Assembly: GCA_023428655.1 (NCBI GenBank) | Contig: JAEYXC010000088.1 | Coordinates: 1-28,307, forward strand | Length of the DNA stretch: 28,307 nucleotides | From: Bacillota bacterium | GTDB lineage: Bacteria; Bacillota; Clostridia; Lachnospirales; Lachnospiraceae | Direction: 5' to 3' | Shown here: positions 7,701 to 15,486 of the stretch, piece by piece | Layout: every line of letters starts with the position of its first letter | How positions within the stretch are numbered: position 1 is the first letter of the stretch | Position numbers and translations under genes: made by a program | The notes under the pieces: model-generated | Database searches by the model: none | Told to the model about the DNA's origin: nothing | What the model saw: the letters and a program-made list of their open reading frames with translations, nothing else

Positions 7701-9313
7701 CGCCGGGTGTAGGATTAATCTCACCACCGCCTCATCATGATATTTATTCAATTGAAGATCTTGCCCAATTAATCTATGATTTAAAGAACGCAAATAAAAA
7801 TGCACGTATCTCCGTAAAGCTGGTATCGGAAGCCGGGGTAGGTACGATTGCAGCAGGTGTTGCTAAGGCCGGTGCCGGGGTTATCTTAATCTCAGGCTAT
7901 GACGGCGGAACCGGTGCGGCACCCAGAACCTCCATCTATAACGCAGGCTTACCTTGGGAATTAGGTCTTGCAGAGACCCATCAGACCTTGATTATGAACG
8001 GACTTCGTACAAAGGTAGTAATCGAGACCGATGGAAAGCTCATGACCGGTCGTGATGTTGCAATTGCAGCGATGCTTGGTGCGGAGGAATTTGGCTTTGC
8101 TACGGCGCCCCTGGTTACCTTAGGCTGTATCATGATGCGTGTATGTGATCTTGATACCTGCCCGGTAGGCGTTGCGACACAGAATCCGGAGTTACGTAAG
8201 AACTTTAGAGGTAAGCCGGAATATGTGGAGAATTTCATGCGTTTTATAGCAGAGGAGCTCCGTGAATACATGGCGAAGCTTGGTTTTAGGACCTTGGATG
8301 AATTAGTCGGTCGTACGGATTTGCTGAAGGTGAAGAACAGCAGCCAATTGAATGACCGGGCGAAAACCATAGACTTAAGTGCAATATTAAATAATCCCTT
8401 TATCCAGCGCGGACAGGGAATCCATTATGATCCGACACAGATTTATGATTTTGAGCTGGAGAATACCATGGATGAACGAATGCTCTTAAAGAAATTTAAG
8501 CTGAATGAGAAGCATGCACAGAAGATAAAGCTGGCAGTAGGGAATACGAATCGAACCTTTGGTACCATCCTTGGCTCCGAGATTACCAGAAAACATGGTA
8601 CCACCCTAAAGGAGGATACCTATGTCATTGAAGCACAGGGTAGCGGTGGACAGAGCTTTGGTGCCTTCATACCAAAGGGCTTAACCATAGAGCTGGAGGG
8701 TGACAGCAATGATTATTTCGGGAAGGGCTTATCCGGCGGAAAGCTTGTTGCATTTCCCCCGAAGGGAAGTACCTTTCAAGCAGATGAGAATATTATCATC
8801 GGTAACGTGGCTCTCTATGGTGCCACCAGCGGGAAGGCCTTTATCAGCGGCGTAGCGGGGGAACGGTTCTGTGTACGAAATTCCGGTGCAATTGCAGTTG
8901 TCGAAGGCGTCGGTGACCATGGTTGTGAATATATGACCGGAGGTAGAGTTGCTGTATTAGGAAAGACCGGTAAGAACTTTGCAGCGGGTATGAGTGGTGG
9001 TATCGCTTATGTTCTGGACGAAGAGAGTGATCTTTATAAAAAGCTGAACAAAGGGATGGTATCCTTTGAGGCAGTAACCGAAAAATATGATGTCTTCGAA
9101 TTAAAGGAAATGATAACGGAGCATGTGAAATATACCAATTCGGTGAAGGGGAAACTGATTCTTGAGAATTTTGCGTCCTATCTACCGAAATTCAAAAAGA
9201 TTATCCCTCATGATTACAGGCGTATGCTTCAAACCATCATACTGATGGAGGAACAGGGACATAGCAGCGAGCAGGCACAAATTGAAGCATTCTTCGCAAA
9301 TACCAAGAAATAG
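4757..9313 (+). CDS. gltB: Glutamate synthase (NADPH-type), large subunit
   Basis: The large subunit converts 2-oxoglutarate plus glutamine to two glutamates, working with the small subunit that brings electrons from NADPH. It has 1518 aa, full length for the family. The N-terminal amidotransferase domain begins at C26 after a short leader (HDNCGIGAV), so residues 1-25 should be removed to expose the catalytic cysteine. The central linker is followed by the FMN synthase domain with KPGEGGQLP and the 3Fe-4S cysteines C1124, C1130 and C1135 (CIMMRVCDLDTCPVG). The C-terminal GXGXG beta-helix domain shows repeated Gly motifs such as GATSGKAF and GDHGCEYMTGG. The start is ATG at 4757 with a modest AAGGAT site 10 bases upstream. 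gltD follows after 69 bases, forming a two-gene operon under the promoter at 4607-4635. Confidence 0.98.
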   Translation: MKDNIREEITQIPQGLYDPRFEHDNCGIGAVVHMKGVKTHETVVNALKIVENLEHRAGRDANGQTGDGVGMLLQISHKFFVKATKSLGIDLGSEREYGVGMFFFPQDELSRNQAKKMFEIIVEKEGMKFLGWREVPIRPATLGDRAIECMPHIQQCFIKKPANVAKGLDFDRKLYIARRIFEQSNDNTYVVSLSSRTIVYKGMFLVKQLRLFFEDLQDENYESAIAIVHSRFSTNTNPSWQRAHPNRLIVHNGEINTIRGNADKMLAREETMESEHLKGELHKVLPVVNTEGSDSAMLDNTLEFLVMSGMELPLAVMITIPEPWSNDSSISREKADFYQYYATMMEPWDGPASILFSDGDIMGAVLDRNGLRPSRYYITNQDQLILSSEVGVLDIPAEQIVKKERLRPGKMLLVDTVKGCLIDDEDLKNSYAKKRPYGEWLDSNLVMLKELHIPNKKVAEYNEEELARLQKAFGYTFEDYKTTILPMAASGQEAIAAMGVDSPLPVLSANNPPLFGYFKQLFAQVTNPPIDAIREEVVTSTSVYIGEDGNILEEKAENCKVLKVNNPILTNTDLLKIRYMKKPGFKVDVLPMIYYKNTSLEKAIDHLCLEADRSYKEGANILILSDRGVDENHVAIPSLLAVSALQQHLVRTKKRTALAMIVESAEPRDVHHFACLLGYGACAVNPYLAQETIRQLISNNMLDKDYYAAVDDYNKAVLKGIIKIASKMGISTIQSYQGSKIFEAIGISKEVIDKYFTGTVSRVGGISLKEMEAQVDTLHSKAFDPLGLDLDLTMDSAGSHKLRSEKEEHLYNPKTIHLLQQSTRTGSYEMFKEYSKEVTAEQEKITLRGLLEISFPKEGIPIEEVESVDSIVKRFKSGAMSYGSISKEAHEALAIAMNRLGGKSNSGEGGESEERLKICEDGLNKCSAIKQVASGRFGVTSEYLVSAREIQIKMAQGAKPGEGGQLPAEKVYPWIAKTRHSTPGVGLISPPPHHDIYSIEDLAQLIYDLKNANKNARISVKLVSEAGVGTIAAGVAKAGAGVILISGYDGGTGAAPRTSIYNAGLPWELGLAETHQTLIMNGLRTKVVIETDGKLMTGRDVAIAAMLGAEEFGFATAPLVTLGCIMMRVCDLDTCPVGVATQNPELRKNFRGKPEYVENFMRFIAEELREYMAKLGFRTLDELVGRTDLLKVKNSSQLNDRAKTIDLSAILNNPFIQRGQGIHYDPTQIYDFELENTMDERMLLKKFKLNEKHAQKIKLAVGNTNRTFGTILGSEITRKHGTTLKEDTYVIEAQGSGGQSFGAFIPKGLTIELEGDSNDYFGKGLSGGKLVAFPPKGSTFQADENIIIGNVALYGATSGKAFISGVAGERFCVRNSGAIAVVEGVGDHGCEYMTGGRVAVLGKTGKNFAAGMSGGIAYVLDEESDLYKKLNKGMVSFEAVTEKYDVFELKEMITEHVKYTNSVKGKLILENFASYLPKFKKIIPHDYRRMLQTIILMEEQGHSSEQAQIEAFFANTKK

Positions 9314-9382
9314 GCTTGGATGAGGTTCGGTTGGAACAAAGGGATTGTTTGGAATGCTACGTTATGTTAGGAAAGGATAGGA

Positions 9383-10891
9383 ATGAGTATGGGAAAACCG
9401 ACAGGATTTATGGAATATGAAAGAATTCAGACCGGTGCTGAGTCACCCAAGGAAAGACTGGCACATTTTAATGAATTCCATCAGCCTCTGTCCATGGAGG
9501 AGCGCAAATGCCAGGGAGCACGATGTATGGAATGTGGTGTACCCTTTTGTCAATCTGGGATCATGCTTAATGGAATGGTATCGGGGTGTCCATTGTTGAA
9601 TTTAATTCCGGAATGGAATGATTTATTGTACCGGGGAAATATGAAAATGGCACTGTCCCGTCTTATGAAGACAAATAATTTTCCGGAGCTCACCGGCAGG
9701 GTGTGCCCCGCTCCTTGTGAGGCCTCCTGCACCTGCAGCTTGAATGGGGACCCGGTAACCATTAAGGATAACGAATATGCAATTGCGGAATACGGTTATG
9801 AAGCGGGCTACATTCAACCGATGCCTCCCACCATCCGCACCGGAAAGAAGGTTGCAGTCATCGGCTCCGGTCCTGCCGGACTTGCAGCGGCTGACCAGTT
9901 AAATAAGAGAGGGCATCATGTTACGGTTTATGAGCGTTCGGACCGAGTCGGTGGCTTAATGATGTATGGTATCCCCAATATGAAGCTGGAGAAGTGGGTA
10001 ATTGATCGCAGAATCGATATCATGAAGAAAGAGGGGGTTGCCTTTGTTACCGGAGCGGATGTGGGCGGTAATACCAAGGTAAGTAAGCTGGCAAAGGAAT
10101 ATGATCGAATTATTCTCGCCTGTGGTGCTTCCAATCCAAGAGACATAAAGGTTCCCGGAAGGGACTCGAAGGGTATCTATTTTGCAGTGGATTATCTGAA
10201 GTCTGCTACCAAGGATTTACTGAATGCCGGTACGACGATGGTAAAGGACATGGAACACTTTACCATCAGTGCGAAGGGCAAGAAGGTTATGGTAATCGGT
10301 GGCGGAGATACGGGCAATGACTGTGTGGGTACCTCCATTAGACAGGGAGCTGTGAGTGTAACACAATTAGAGATGATGCCAAAGCCTCCGAATCAAAGAG
10401 CCGAGAATAATCCTTGGCCAGAATGGCCGAAGGTAATCAAGACGGATTATGGTCAGGAGGAAGCCATCGATACCTTCGGAAATGATCCAAGATTGTACCA
10501 GACAACGGTAAAGGAGTTTATCGCGGATGAACAGGGAAATCTGACGAAGGCAATCATTGTTCGTCTGGAGAGTAAGTACGATGAGGCTTCCAAGCGAATG
10601 ATTATGACGGAGGTGGCCGGAAGCGAAGAAACAATAGAGGTGGATCTAGTATTAATCGCAGCAGGCTTTTTAGGAAGTGAATCCTATGTAGCTGAGGCCT
10701 TTGGTGTTGAACTGGATGGTCGCACTAATGTTAAGACTGATCTGGGCCGATATCAGACCAATGTAGACAAGGTATTTGTTGCAGGCGACATGCACCGCGG
10801 ACAGTCCTTAGTGGTATGGGCAATCAGAGAGGGTAGAGAAGCGGCAAAGGCGGTTGATGAGAGTCTGATTGGCTATAGCAACCTAGACTAG
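9383..10891 (+). CDS. gltD: Glutamate synthase (NADPH-type), small subunit
   Basis: The 502-aa small subunit oxidises NADPH on FAD and passes electrons through 4Fe-4S clusters to GltB. The N-terminal adrenodoxin-like cluster region has cysteines C43, C48, C51, C56 and C69, then C108, C112, C116 and C118 (RVCPAPCEASCTC). The FAD-binding GSGPAG motif is at 161-166 and the NAD(P)H-binding GGGDTG motif at 306-311. The C-terminal FAD contact AGDMHRGQSLVVWAI is present. The ATG at 9383 has AGGAAAGG 6 bases upstream; a second ATG at 9389 is less well spaced. The protein is most like the stand-alone GltD of Bacillus and clostridia. No obvious intrinsic terminator was found after the stop. Confidence 0.97.
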   Translation: MSMGKPTGFMEYERIQTGAESPKERLAHFNEFHQPLSMEERKCQGARCMECGVPFCQSGIMLNGMVSGCPLLNLIPEWNDLLYRGNMKMALSRLMKTNNFPELTGRVCPAPCEASCTCSLNGDPVTIKDNEYAIAEYGYEAGYIQPMPPTIRTGKKVAVIGSGPAGLAAADQLNKRGHHVTVYERSDRVGGLMMYGIPNMKLEKWVIDRRIDIMKKEGVAFVTGADVGGNTKVSKLAKEYDRIILACGASNPRDIKVPGRDSKGIYFAVDYLKSATKDLLNAGTTMVKDMEHFTISAKGKKVMVIGGGDTGNDCVGTSIRQGAVSVTQLEMMPKPPNQRAENNPWPEWPKVIKTDYGQEEAIDTFGNDPRLYQTTVKEFIADEQGNLTKAIIVRLESKYDEASKRMIMTEVAGSEETIEVDLVLIAAGFLGSESYVAEAFGVELDGRTNVKTDLGRYQTNVDKVFVAGDMHRGQSLVVWAIREGREAAKAVDESLIGYSNLD

Positions 10892-11116
10892 TTTTATCCC
10901 CTGATAATGGTCCTTGCTTTAAACAATGGCAAAATTTAGAATACTAATATAATGCAATTTAAATTTGATTATATCAAGTATTATACGCTAATTTGGTACA
11001 ATGATAATGGGCAAATAGGAAAGAGAAACCTGCAATATATTTGGGATGCTTGTTATAAAATTTAGATCTCTCCAAATACTAAGATAAAATATAGTTGTAG
11101 TAAAGGAGAGATGTAA

Positions 11117-11788
11117 TTGAAAAAGTTATTATATATTACGGTTAATTCAAAACCGGAACAGCTGTCATCAAGTAAAACCGTTGGAAGGGCTTTTGTGAAT
11201 CAATTTATCGAAAGATATCCCGAATTCCAGATCGAGGAGCTGGATCTGTATCAGGAGCATATACCAAGACTGGAATATGAATATTTTGAAAGCAGAAATT
11301 GTATCGTTAATGATGAAGCTAAGAATAAACTACCGGAAAAAGAGCAAAGAGAAGTTCATAAAATTGTAGAGCTTTGCAATCAATTTATTGCAGCGGATGT
11401 GTATGTATTAGCAGTGCCTATGTGGAGTTTATCCTTCCCCGCACCATTAAAGGAGTATATCGATTGTATTGTACAATCAGGTAAGACAATCACTTTTCCG
11501 GAGGGTGGAGGAAAACCGGAGGGTCTTTTGAATGATAAATCCAGGACAGTGGTTTATATTCAATCCTCAGGTGCCAACATCCCATGGATGATGAGACCGA
11601 TATTTGATAGGGGATTGGATTATTTTGAAGATATTATGAAGTCGCTAGGAATCAGTAAATTTGAACGACTGTTGGTGGACGGAACCGGTACTACGGAGGA
11701 GGAAAGAGTAACCGCAATCGAAAAAGCAAAAGAAAAAATAGATGGTATCATTGAAAAAATGGATGTAAAGGAAGCAATGCTTGTTTAA
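11117..11788 (+). CDS. Flavodoxin-fold NAD(P)H oxidoreductase (FMN-dependent azoreductase type)
   Basis: A 223-aa cytoplasmic flavoprotein of the AzoR/AcpD-like family, which reduces quinones, azo compounds or nitro compounds with NAD(P)H; the physiological substrate is not known. Visible features are the N-terminal strand KLLYITVN, a Ser cluster S17-S19 that in this family binds FMN phosphate, and PMWSLSFPAPLKEYID (101-116), the classic flavin loop of AzoR-type enzymes. The start is TTG at 11117 with AAGGAG 8 bases upstream. An ATG lies 6 bases before it in the same frame but is followed at once by TAA, so it cannot be the start. The gene stands alone, with its own terminator downstream. I found no convincing promoter in the 225 bases upstream. 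Confidence 0.85.
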   Translation: MKKLLYITVNSKPEQLSSSKTVGRAFVNQFIERYPEFQIEELDLYQEHIPRLEYEYFESRNCIVNDEAKNKLPEKEQREVHKIVELCNQFIAADVYVLAVPMWSLSFPAPLKEYIDCIVQSGKTITFPEGGGKPEGLLNDKSRTVVYIQSSGANIPWMMRPIFDRGLDYFEDIMKSLGISKFERLLVDGTGTTEEERVTAIEKAKEKIDGIIEKMDVKEAMLV

Positions 11789-11824
11789 CTATAACAAGAA
11801 ATTGTGAAAAGGCTTGAAATGAAA

Positions 11825-11886
11825 GGGAATTTCGGCATTGGGATATCTACCGTAAGTAGAGATTTCGTTGCCGGAATCCCTTTTTT
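11825..11886 (+). terminator. Rho-independent terminator after the azoreductase-type gene
   Basis: Arms 11825-11837 and 11869-11880 form a 12-bp stem with one bulged A and one G-U pair. The large loop holds a second small stem (TCTAC/GTAGA). The stem is followed directly by six T residues at 11881-11886. It lies 37 bases after the gene's stop. Confidence 0.85.
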
Positions 11887-12069
11887 GGCGTATGGGTTAA
11901 AAGAGTTAAAAGTTAAATAATACCTAAGATGCTTGTAAGAGTTAATTCTTTTTTTTGAGATCAGAGGTAGGTTTTTTTGTTTAACTTGAGGCTCGATATT
12001 AAGAGAATGTTAAGAGTATATAAATATAAGAAGTTAAAGTAGACAATCCGATGATTTAGTGATATATTA

Positions 12070-12099
12070 TTGAATCGTGATTTGAATCACAGAAATAAT
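12070..12099 (+). promoter_or_regulatory. Presumed pflB promoter with a CRP-like palindrome in its spacer
   Basis: A -35 (TTGAAT, 12070-12075) and a -10 (AATAAT, 12094-12099) are 18 bases apart. Between them lies CGTGA-N6-TCACA (12076-12091), which differs by one base from the TGTGA-N6-TCACA consensus of CRP/FNR-family proteins and contains a 14-base near-perfect palindrome. A protein bound here would block polymerase, unless the real promoter lies further downstream, in which case it could activate. The predicted leader is about 105 bases. Confidence 0.5.
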
Positions 12100-12209
12100 A
12101 TTTTATTCGTGTTATGAATTAAGAGTAAATTGCCAAAGGTATGAATTACCAAAGACATAATATGATGAAATATCAGTGCCGTGGAAGACGGTGGAAAGGA
12201 TGAATTAGA

Positions 12210-14438
12210 ATGACGAGACAAGAATGGTATGATTTTAAACCGGGTAGTTGGATGACGGATGTTAATGTTAGGAGCTTCATACAGCATAACTATACACCCT
12301 ATGAGGGCGATGAGAGCTTTTTGGTTGGACCTACCGAGCGTACGACCAAGCTCTGGGAAGAGGTTATGGAGCTGATGAAGGATGAGAATAGCAAGGGTAT
12401 TCTTGAGGCTGAGACAGCGAAGCCATCAACGATTACTGCCTTTGGCCCCGGATATGTTGATAAAGATAAAGAATTGATTGTAGGTTTTCAGACGGATAAG
12501 CCTTTAAAGCGTGGTATCATGCCCAATGGCGGTATCCGTGTGGTTAAGAATGCATTACAGTCTTATGGATATACCTTAGATAAGAAGACCGAGGAAATCT
12601 ATTCAGAGAATAGAAAGACACATAATGACGGTGTATTTGATGCTTATACCGATGCGATGAAAAAGGCAAGACATACCGGTATCATTACTGGACTTCCGGA
12701 TGCCTACGGCAGAGGTAGAATTATTGGAGACTACCGTAGAGTTGCATTATATGGTGTTGATTTCTTGATCGAGGAGAAGCTGCAGGAGAAGAAGCTTCTT
12801 GAGATACCGATCTTAGAATCCCCGGATATCCGTCTTCGTGAGGAAATCAGCGAGCAGATTGATGCACTGAAGCAGTTGAAGACAATGGCGGCATCCTATG
12901 GATATGATATCAGTGTACCTGCAAAGGATTCCTTTGAGGCAACTCAGTGGACGTATTTTGCTTACCTTGGTGCAATCAAAGAACAGGACGGAGCTGCCAT
13001 GAGTTTGGGTAGAGTTACAACCTTCCTTGATATTTATTACGAGAGAGATTTGAAGCATAATCTGATCACAGAGGAAGTAATTCAGGAGCTGATGGATCAG
13101 TTTGTTATGAAGCTTCGTATGGTTCGTTTCCTTCGTACACCTGCTTATAATGATCTGTTTTCCGGTGATCCTACCTGGGTAACTGAATCTATCGGTGGTA
13201 TGGGACTGGACGGACGTACTTTGGTTACCAAGAGCAGCTATCGTATTCTTCATACACTTTATAATTTGGGACCCGCTCCGGAGCCCAATCTTACCGTGCT
13301 TTGGTCCGTATTTTTACCGGAAGCCTTTAAGAAATATTGTGCTAAGGTATCTATCGATACCAGCTCCATTCAATATGAGAGCGATGACATCATGCGTGAT
13401 TATTGGGGCGATGATTATGGTATCGCTTGCTGTGTATCCGCAATGCGACTTGGTAAGCAGATGCAGTTCTTCGGCGCACGTGCTAACCTTGCCAAAGCTC
13501 TTTTATACGCAATTAACGGCGGTAAGGATGAGATCTACGGTGAGCAGGTAGCACCGATGTTTGCTCCGATTACTGGTGATTACTTAAATTATGATGAGGT
13601 AATCTCTAAATTTGACCAGACCTTAGATTGGTTGGCAGAGCTTTATATTAATACACTCAATGTAATTCATTACATGCATGATAAATACAATTACGAGCGT
13701 CTGCAGATGGCGCTTCATGATATAAATATTCTTCGTACGGAGGCATGCGGTATCGCCGGACTTTCCGTTGTCGCTGACTCCTTATCCGCAATCAAGTATG
13801 CAAAGGTTAAGGTAATCCGTAACGAAGCCGGACTTGCAGTGGACTATGAGATCGAAGGTGATTATCCTGCATATGGTAACAATGATGACCGTGTGGATCA
13901 GATTGCTATCGATATTGTGGAGACATTTATGAATAAGCTTCGTAAGGTAAAGACCTATCGTAGCTCCAAGCATACTCTGTCTGTATTGACCATTACCTCC
14001 AACGTTGTTTACGGTAAGAAGACAGGTAGTACACCGGATGGCCGTAAGGCTGGTGAACCCTTTGCGCCCGGAGCAAACCCGATGCATGGTAGAGATAAAA
14101 AGGGTGCAATTGCTTCAATGGCTTCTGTTGCGAAGCTTCCATATCGTCACGCTGAGGATGGTATCTCCTATACCTTCTCAATTGTTCCGAAGGCACTTGG
14201 TAAGAATGAAGAGGAACGTAAGAACAATCTGAAGGATCTGCTGGACGGTTATTTCCACAGCAAGGGACATCATATTAATGTCAATGTATTTGATCGTGAG
14301 ACCCTGCTTGATGCAATGGATCATCCGGAGAAATACCCTCAGCTTACCATTCGTGTTTCCGGTTATGCAGTTAACTTCATCAAGTTAAGTCGTGAGCAGC
14401 AGATGGATGTAATCAATCGTACCTTCCACGAACGCTAA
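12210..14438 (+). CDS. pflB: Formate acetyltransferase (pyruvate formate-lyase)
   Basis: PFL cleaves pyruvate with CoA to acetyl-CoA and formate in anaerobic fermentation. The 742-aa protein has the adjacent active-site cysteines C407-C408 (IACCVSAM, followed by GKQMQFFGARANLAK) and the glycyl-radical site G718 in RVSGYAV, 24 residues from the C terminus as expected. Residues such as FQTDKPLKRGIMPNGG and SYGYTLD match the N-terminal barrel of true PFL and not glycerol dehydratase or choline lyase, so the pyruvate assignment is firm. The ATG at 12210 has GGAAAGGA about 9 bases upstream. The activase gene follows after 45 bases with no terminator between. The upstream region carries a CRP-like palindrome that may control it. 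Confidence 0.97.
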   Translation: MTRQEWYDFKPGSWMTDVNVRSFIQHNYTPYEGDESFLVGPTERTTKLWEEVMELMKDENSKGILEAETAKPSTITAFGPGYVDKDKELIVGFQTDKPLKRGIMPNGGIRVVKNALQSYGYTLDKKTEEIYSENRKTHNDGVFDAYTDAMKKARHTGIITGLPDAYGRGRIIGDYRRVALYGVDFLIEEKLQEKKLLEIPILESPDIRLREEISEQIDALKQLKTMAASYGYDISVPAKDSFEATQWTYFAYLGAIKEQDGAAMSLGRVTTFLDIYYERDLKHNLITEEVIQELMDQFVMKLRMVRFLRTPAYNDLFSGDPTWVTESIGGMGLDGRTLVTKSSYRILHTLYNLGPAPEPNLTVLWSVFLPEAFKKYCAKVSIDTSSIQYESDDIMRDYWGDDYGIACCVSAMRLGKQMQFFGARANLAKALLYAINGGKDEIYGEQVAPMFAPITGDYLNYDEVISKFDQTLDWLAELYINTLNVIHYMHDKYNYERLQMALHDINILRTEACGIAGLSVVADSLSAIKYAKVKVIRNEAGLAVDYEIEGDYPAYGNNDDRVDQIAIDIVETFMNKLRKVKTYRSSKHTLSVLTITSNVVYGKKTGSTPDGRKAGEPFAPGANPMHGRDKKGAIASMASVAKLPYRHAEDGISYTFSIVPKALGKNEEERKNNLKDLLDGYFHSKGHHINVNVFDRETLLDAMDHPEKYPQLTIRVSGYAVNFIKLSREQQMDVINRTFHER

Positions 14439-14483
14439 AATGTGGGTTGATGTAATGTTTTTCGGAGAAGGGAGTGCTGATAG

Positions 14484-15215
14484 ATGAGTGTTATTGGACG
14501 AATTCATTCCTTGGAAAGCTTTGGAACTGTAGATGGTCCGGGAATTCGTTTTGTCGTATTTTTTCAGGGATGCCCTCTTCGTTGCCGCTTCTGTCATAAT
14601 CCTGACACCTGGGAGGTTCATAAGGGTACGGAGTATACCACAGAGCAGCTGTTTGGTGAAATAATTAAGTATAAATCTTACATGGATTTTTCCGGTGGAG
14701 GAGTAACCTTTACCGGAGGAGAGCCCTTGCTGCAAGCAGAGTTCATCCTTGAGCTTTGTAAGGAGCTAAAGAAGCAGGGGATTTCCATCGCAATTGATAC
14801 CTCGGGCTTTATCTGGAACGAAACCGTTAGGGAAGTCCTGGATTATACGGACCTGGTATTACTGGATATAAAGAATTATGATCCGATCGTTTATAAGGAA
14901 GTTACCGGAGTTCCTCTGGATCCTACCTTAAAGTTTCTCGATTATCTGAAGGAGAAGAAGATTAATACCTGGATTAGATATGTTCTTGTACCGGGATTGA
15001 CGGATAATCTGGACAGTGTTAGAAAGTTATCTGAACATCTGGACGGTTATCCCAATGTGGGAAAGATAGAAGTATTACCTTTTCATAAGATGGGTGAGTA
15101 CAAATGGCAGGAGATGGGACTTAAGTATACCCTGTCCGATACAAAGGAACCGGATCAAGAGCTTATAAAGACAGTCAAAGAGATACTTGGAAGCAATGGT
15201 AAGAAGGTATCATAA
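14484..15215 (+). CDS. pflA: Pyruvate formate-lyase-activating enzyme (radical SAM)
   Basis: PflA uses S-adenosylmethionine and a 4Fe-4S cluster to make the glycyl radical on PflB. The 243-aa protein has the cluster motif C30-x3-C34-x2-C37 (GCPLRCRFCHNPDTW), the SAM-binding GGE motif at 78-80 (FTGGEPL) and the DGPGIRFVVFFQGC lead-in typical of this family. It lacks the extra ferredoxin-like cluster insert seen in activases of other glycyl-radical enzymes, which supports pairing with PflB. The ATG at 14484 has a GAAGGGAG site about 9 bases upstream. It is the second and last gene of the pfl operon and ends 24 bases before a strong terminator. Confidence 0.97.
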   Translation: MSVIGRIHSLESFGTVDGPGIRFVVFFQGCPLRCRFCHNPDTWEVHKGTEYTTEQLFGEIIKYKSYMDFSGGGVTFTGGEPLLQAEFILELCKELKKQGISIAIDTSGFIWNETVREVLDYTDLVLLDIKNYDPIVYKEVTGVPLDPTLKFLDYLKEKKINTWIRYVLVPGLTDNLDSVRKLSEHLDGYPNVGKIEVLPFHKMGEYKWQEMGLKYTLSDTKEPDQELIKTVKEILGSNGKKVS

Positions 15216-15239
15216 TTAAATAATAATTAACTTTTATGC

Positions 15240-15288
15240 AAGGCATGTGATTAGGAGTAAGGGATATTCCTAATCACATGCCTTTTTT
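15240..15288 (+). terminator. Rho-independent terminator of the pfl operon
   Basis: A perfect 17-bp stem (15240-15256 with 15268-15284), an 11-base loop and a run of six T residues (15283-15288). It lies 24 bases after the pflA stop and cleanly separates the pfl operon from the Fur-type promoter downstream. Confidence 0.95.
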
Positions 15289-15371
15289 GTTCGGATTGGG
15301 TTAGGGTGATCGGAGGGGCATGATAAATTCATTATTCTAGTTCATATAAGCTGTCAATTGTAATTTTTGGA

Positions 15372-15423
15372 TTGACAAGTAACCAAATTCCATTATATAT
15401 TATTAATAATGATTTTCATTATC
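15372..15423 (+). promoter_or_regulatory. Promoter with overlapping Fur box for the ABC/ECF operon
   Basis: A perfect -35 TTGACA (15372-15377) is followed, 18 bases on, by TATATT (15396-15401); a 16-base spacing to TATATA is also possible. Directly downstream, AATAATGATTTTCATTATC (15405-15423) matches the classic 19-base Fur box GATAATGATAATCATTATC at 16 of 19 positions and covers the predicted transcription start near 15408. Fur with bound iron would therefore block initiation, giving expression in iron starvation. The leader to the first ATG is about 79 bases. Confidence 0.75.
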
Positions 15424-15486
15424 GATAACTTTTTAACGCATTTATCAAAGGACGATAATTGATAACAAAGGAAAAGGAGTAACATC

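Larger units (their letters stand above)
11789..12209. other. Intergenic region upstream of pflB
   Basis: 421 very AT-rich bases without a credible gene. It starts with the terminator of the previous gene (11825-11886). A weak A/T hairpin followed by eight T residues (about 11937-11956) might be a backup terminator. The CRP-like palindrome and presumed pflB promoter sit at 12070-12099. A short inverted repeat (GGTA/TACC) between two CCAAAG copies lies near 12134-12156. I saw no Rex-type (TTGTTAA-N4-TTAACAA) or FNR-type (TTGAT-N4-ATCAA) site. Confidence 0.6.

Noticed and set aside
7981..8370. Open frame of 129 codons on the minus strand inside gltB
   Set aside because: It is antisense to the conserved FMN/Fe-S domain of GltB and shows no recognisable protein motifs; a coding shadow.
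11937..11956. Weak stem followed by eight T residues upstream of pflB
   Set aside because: The stem is only about five A/T-rich pairs, and a strong terminator lies just before it.
12200..12208. Mini-frame ATG AAT TAG between the SD and ATG of pflB
   Set aside because: The ATG touches the SD with no spacing, so ribosomes should not start there; likely chance.
12813..13253. Minus-strand open frame of 146 codons inside pflB
   Set aside because: Antisense to the conserved core of pyruvate formate-lyase, with no SD or family signature.
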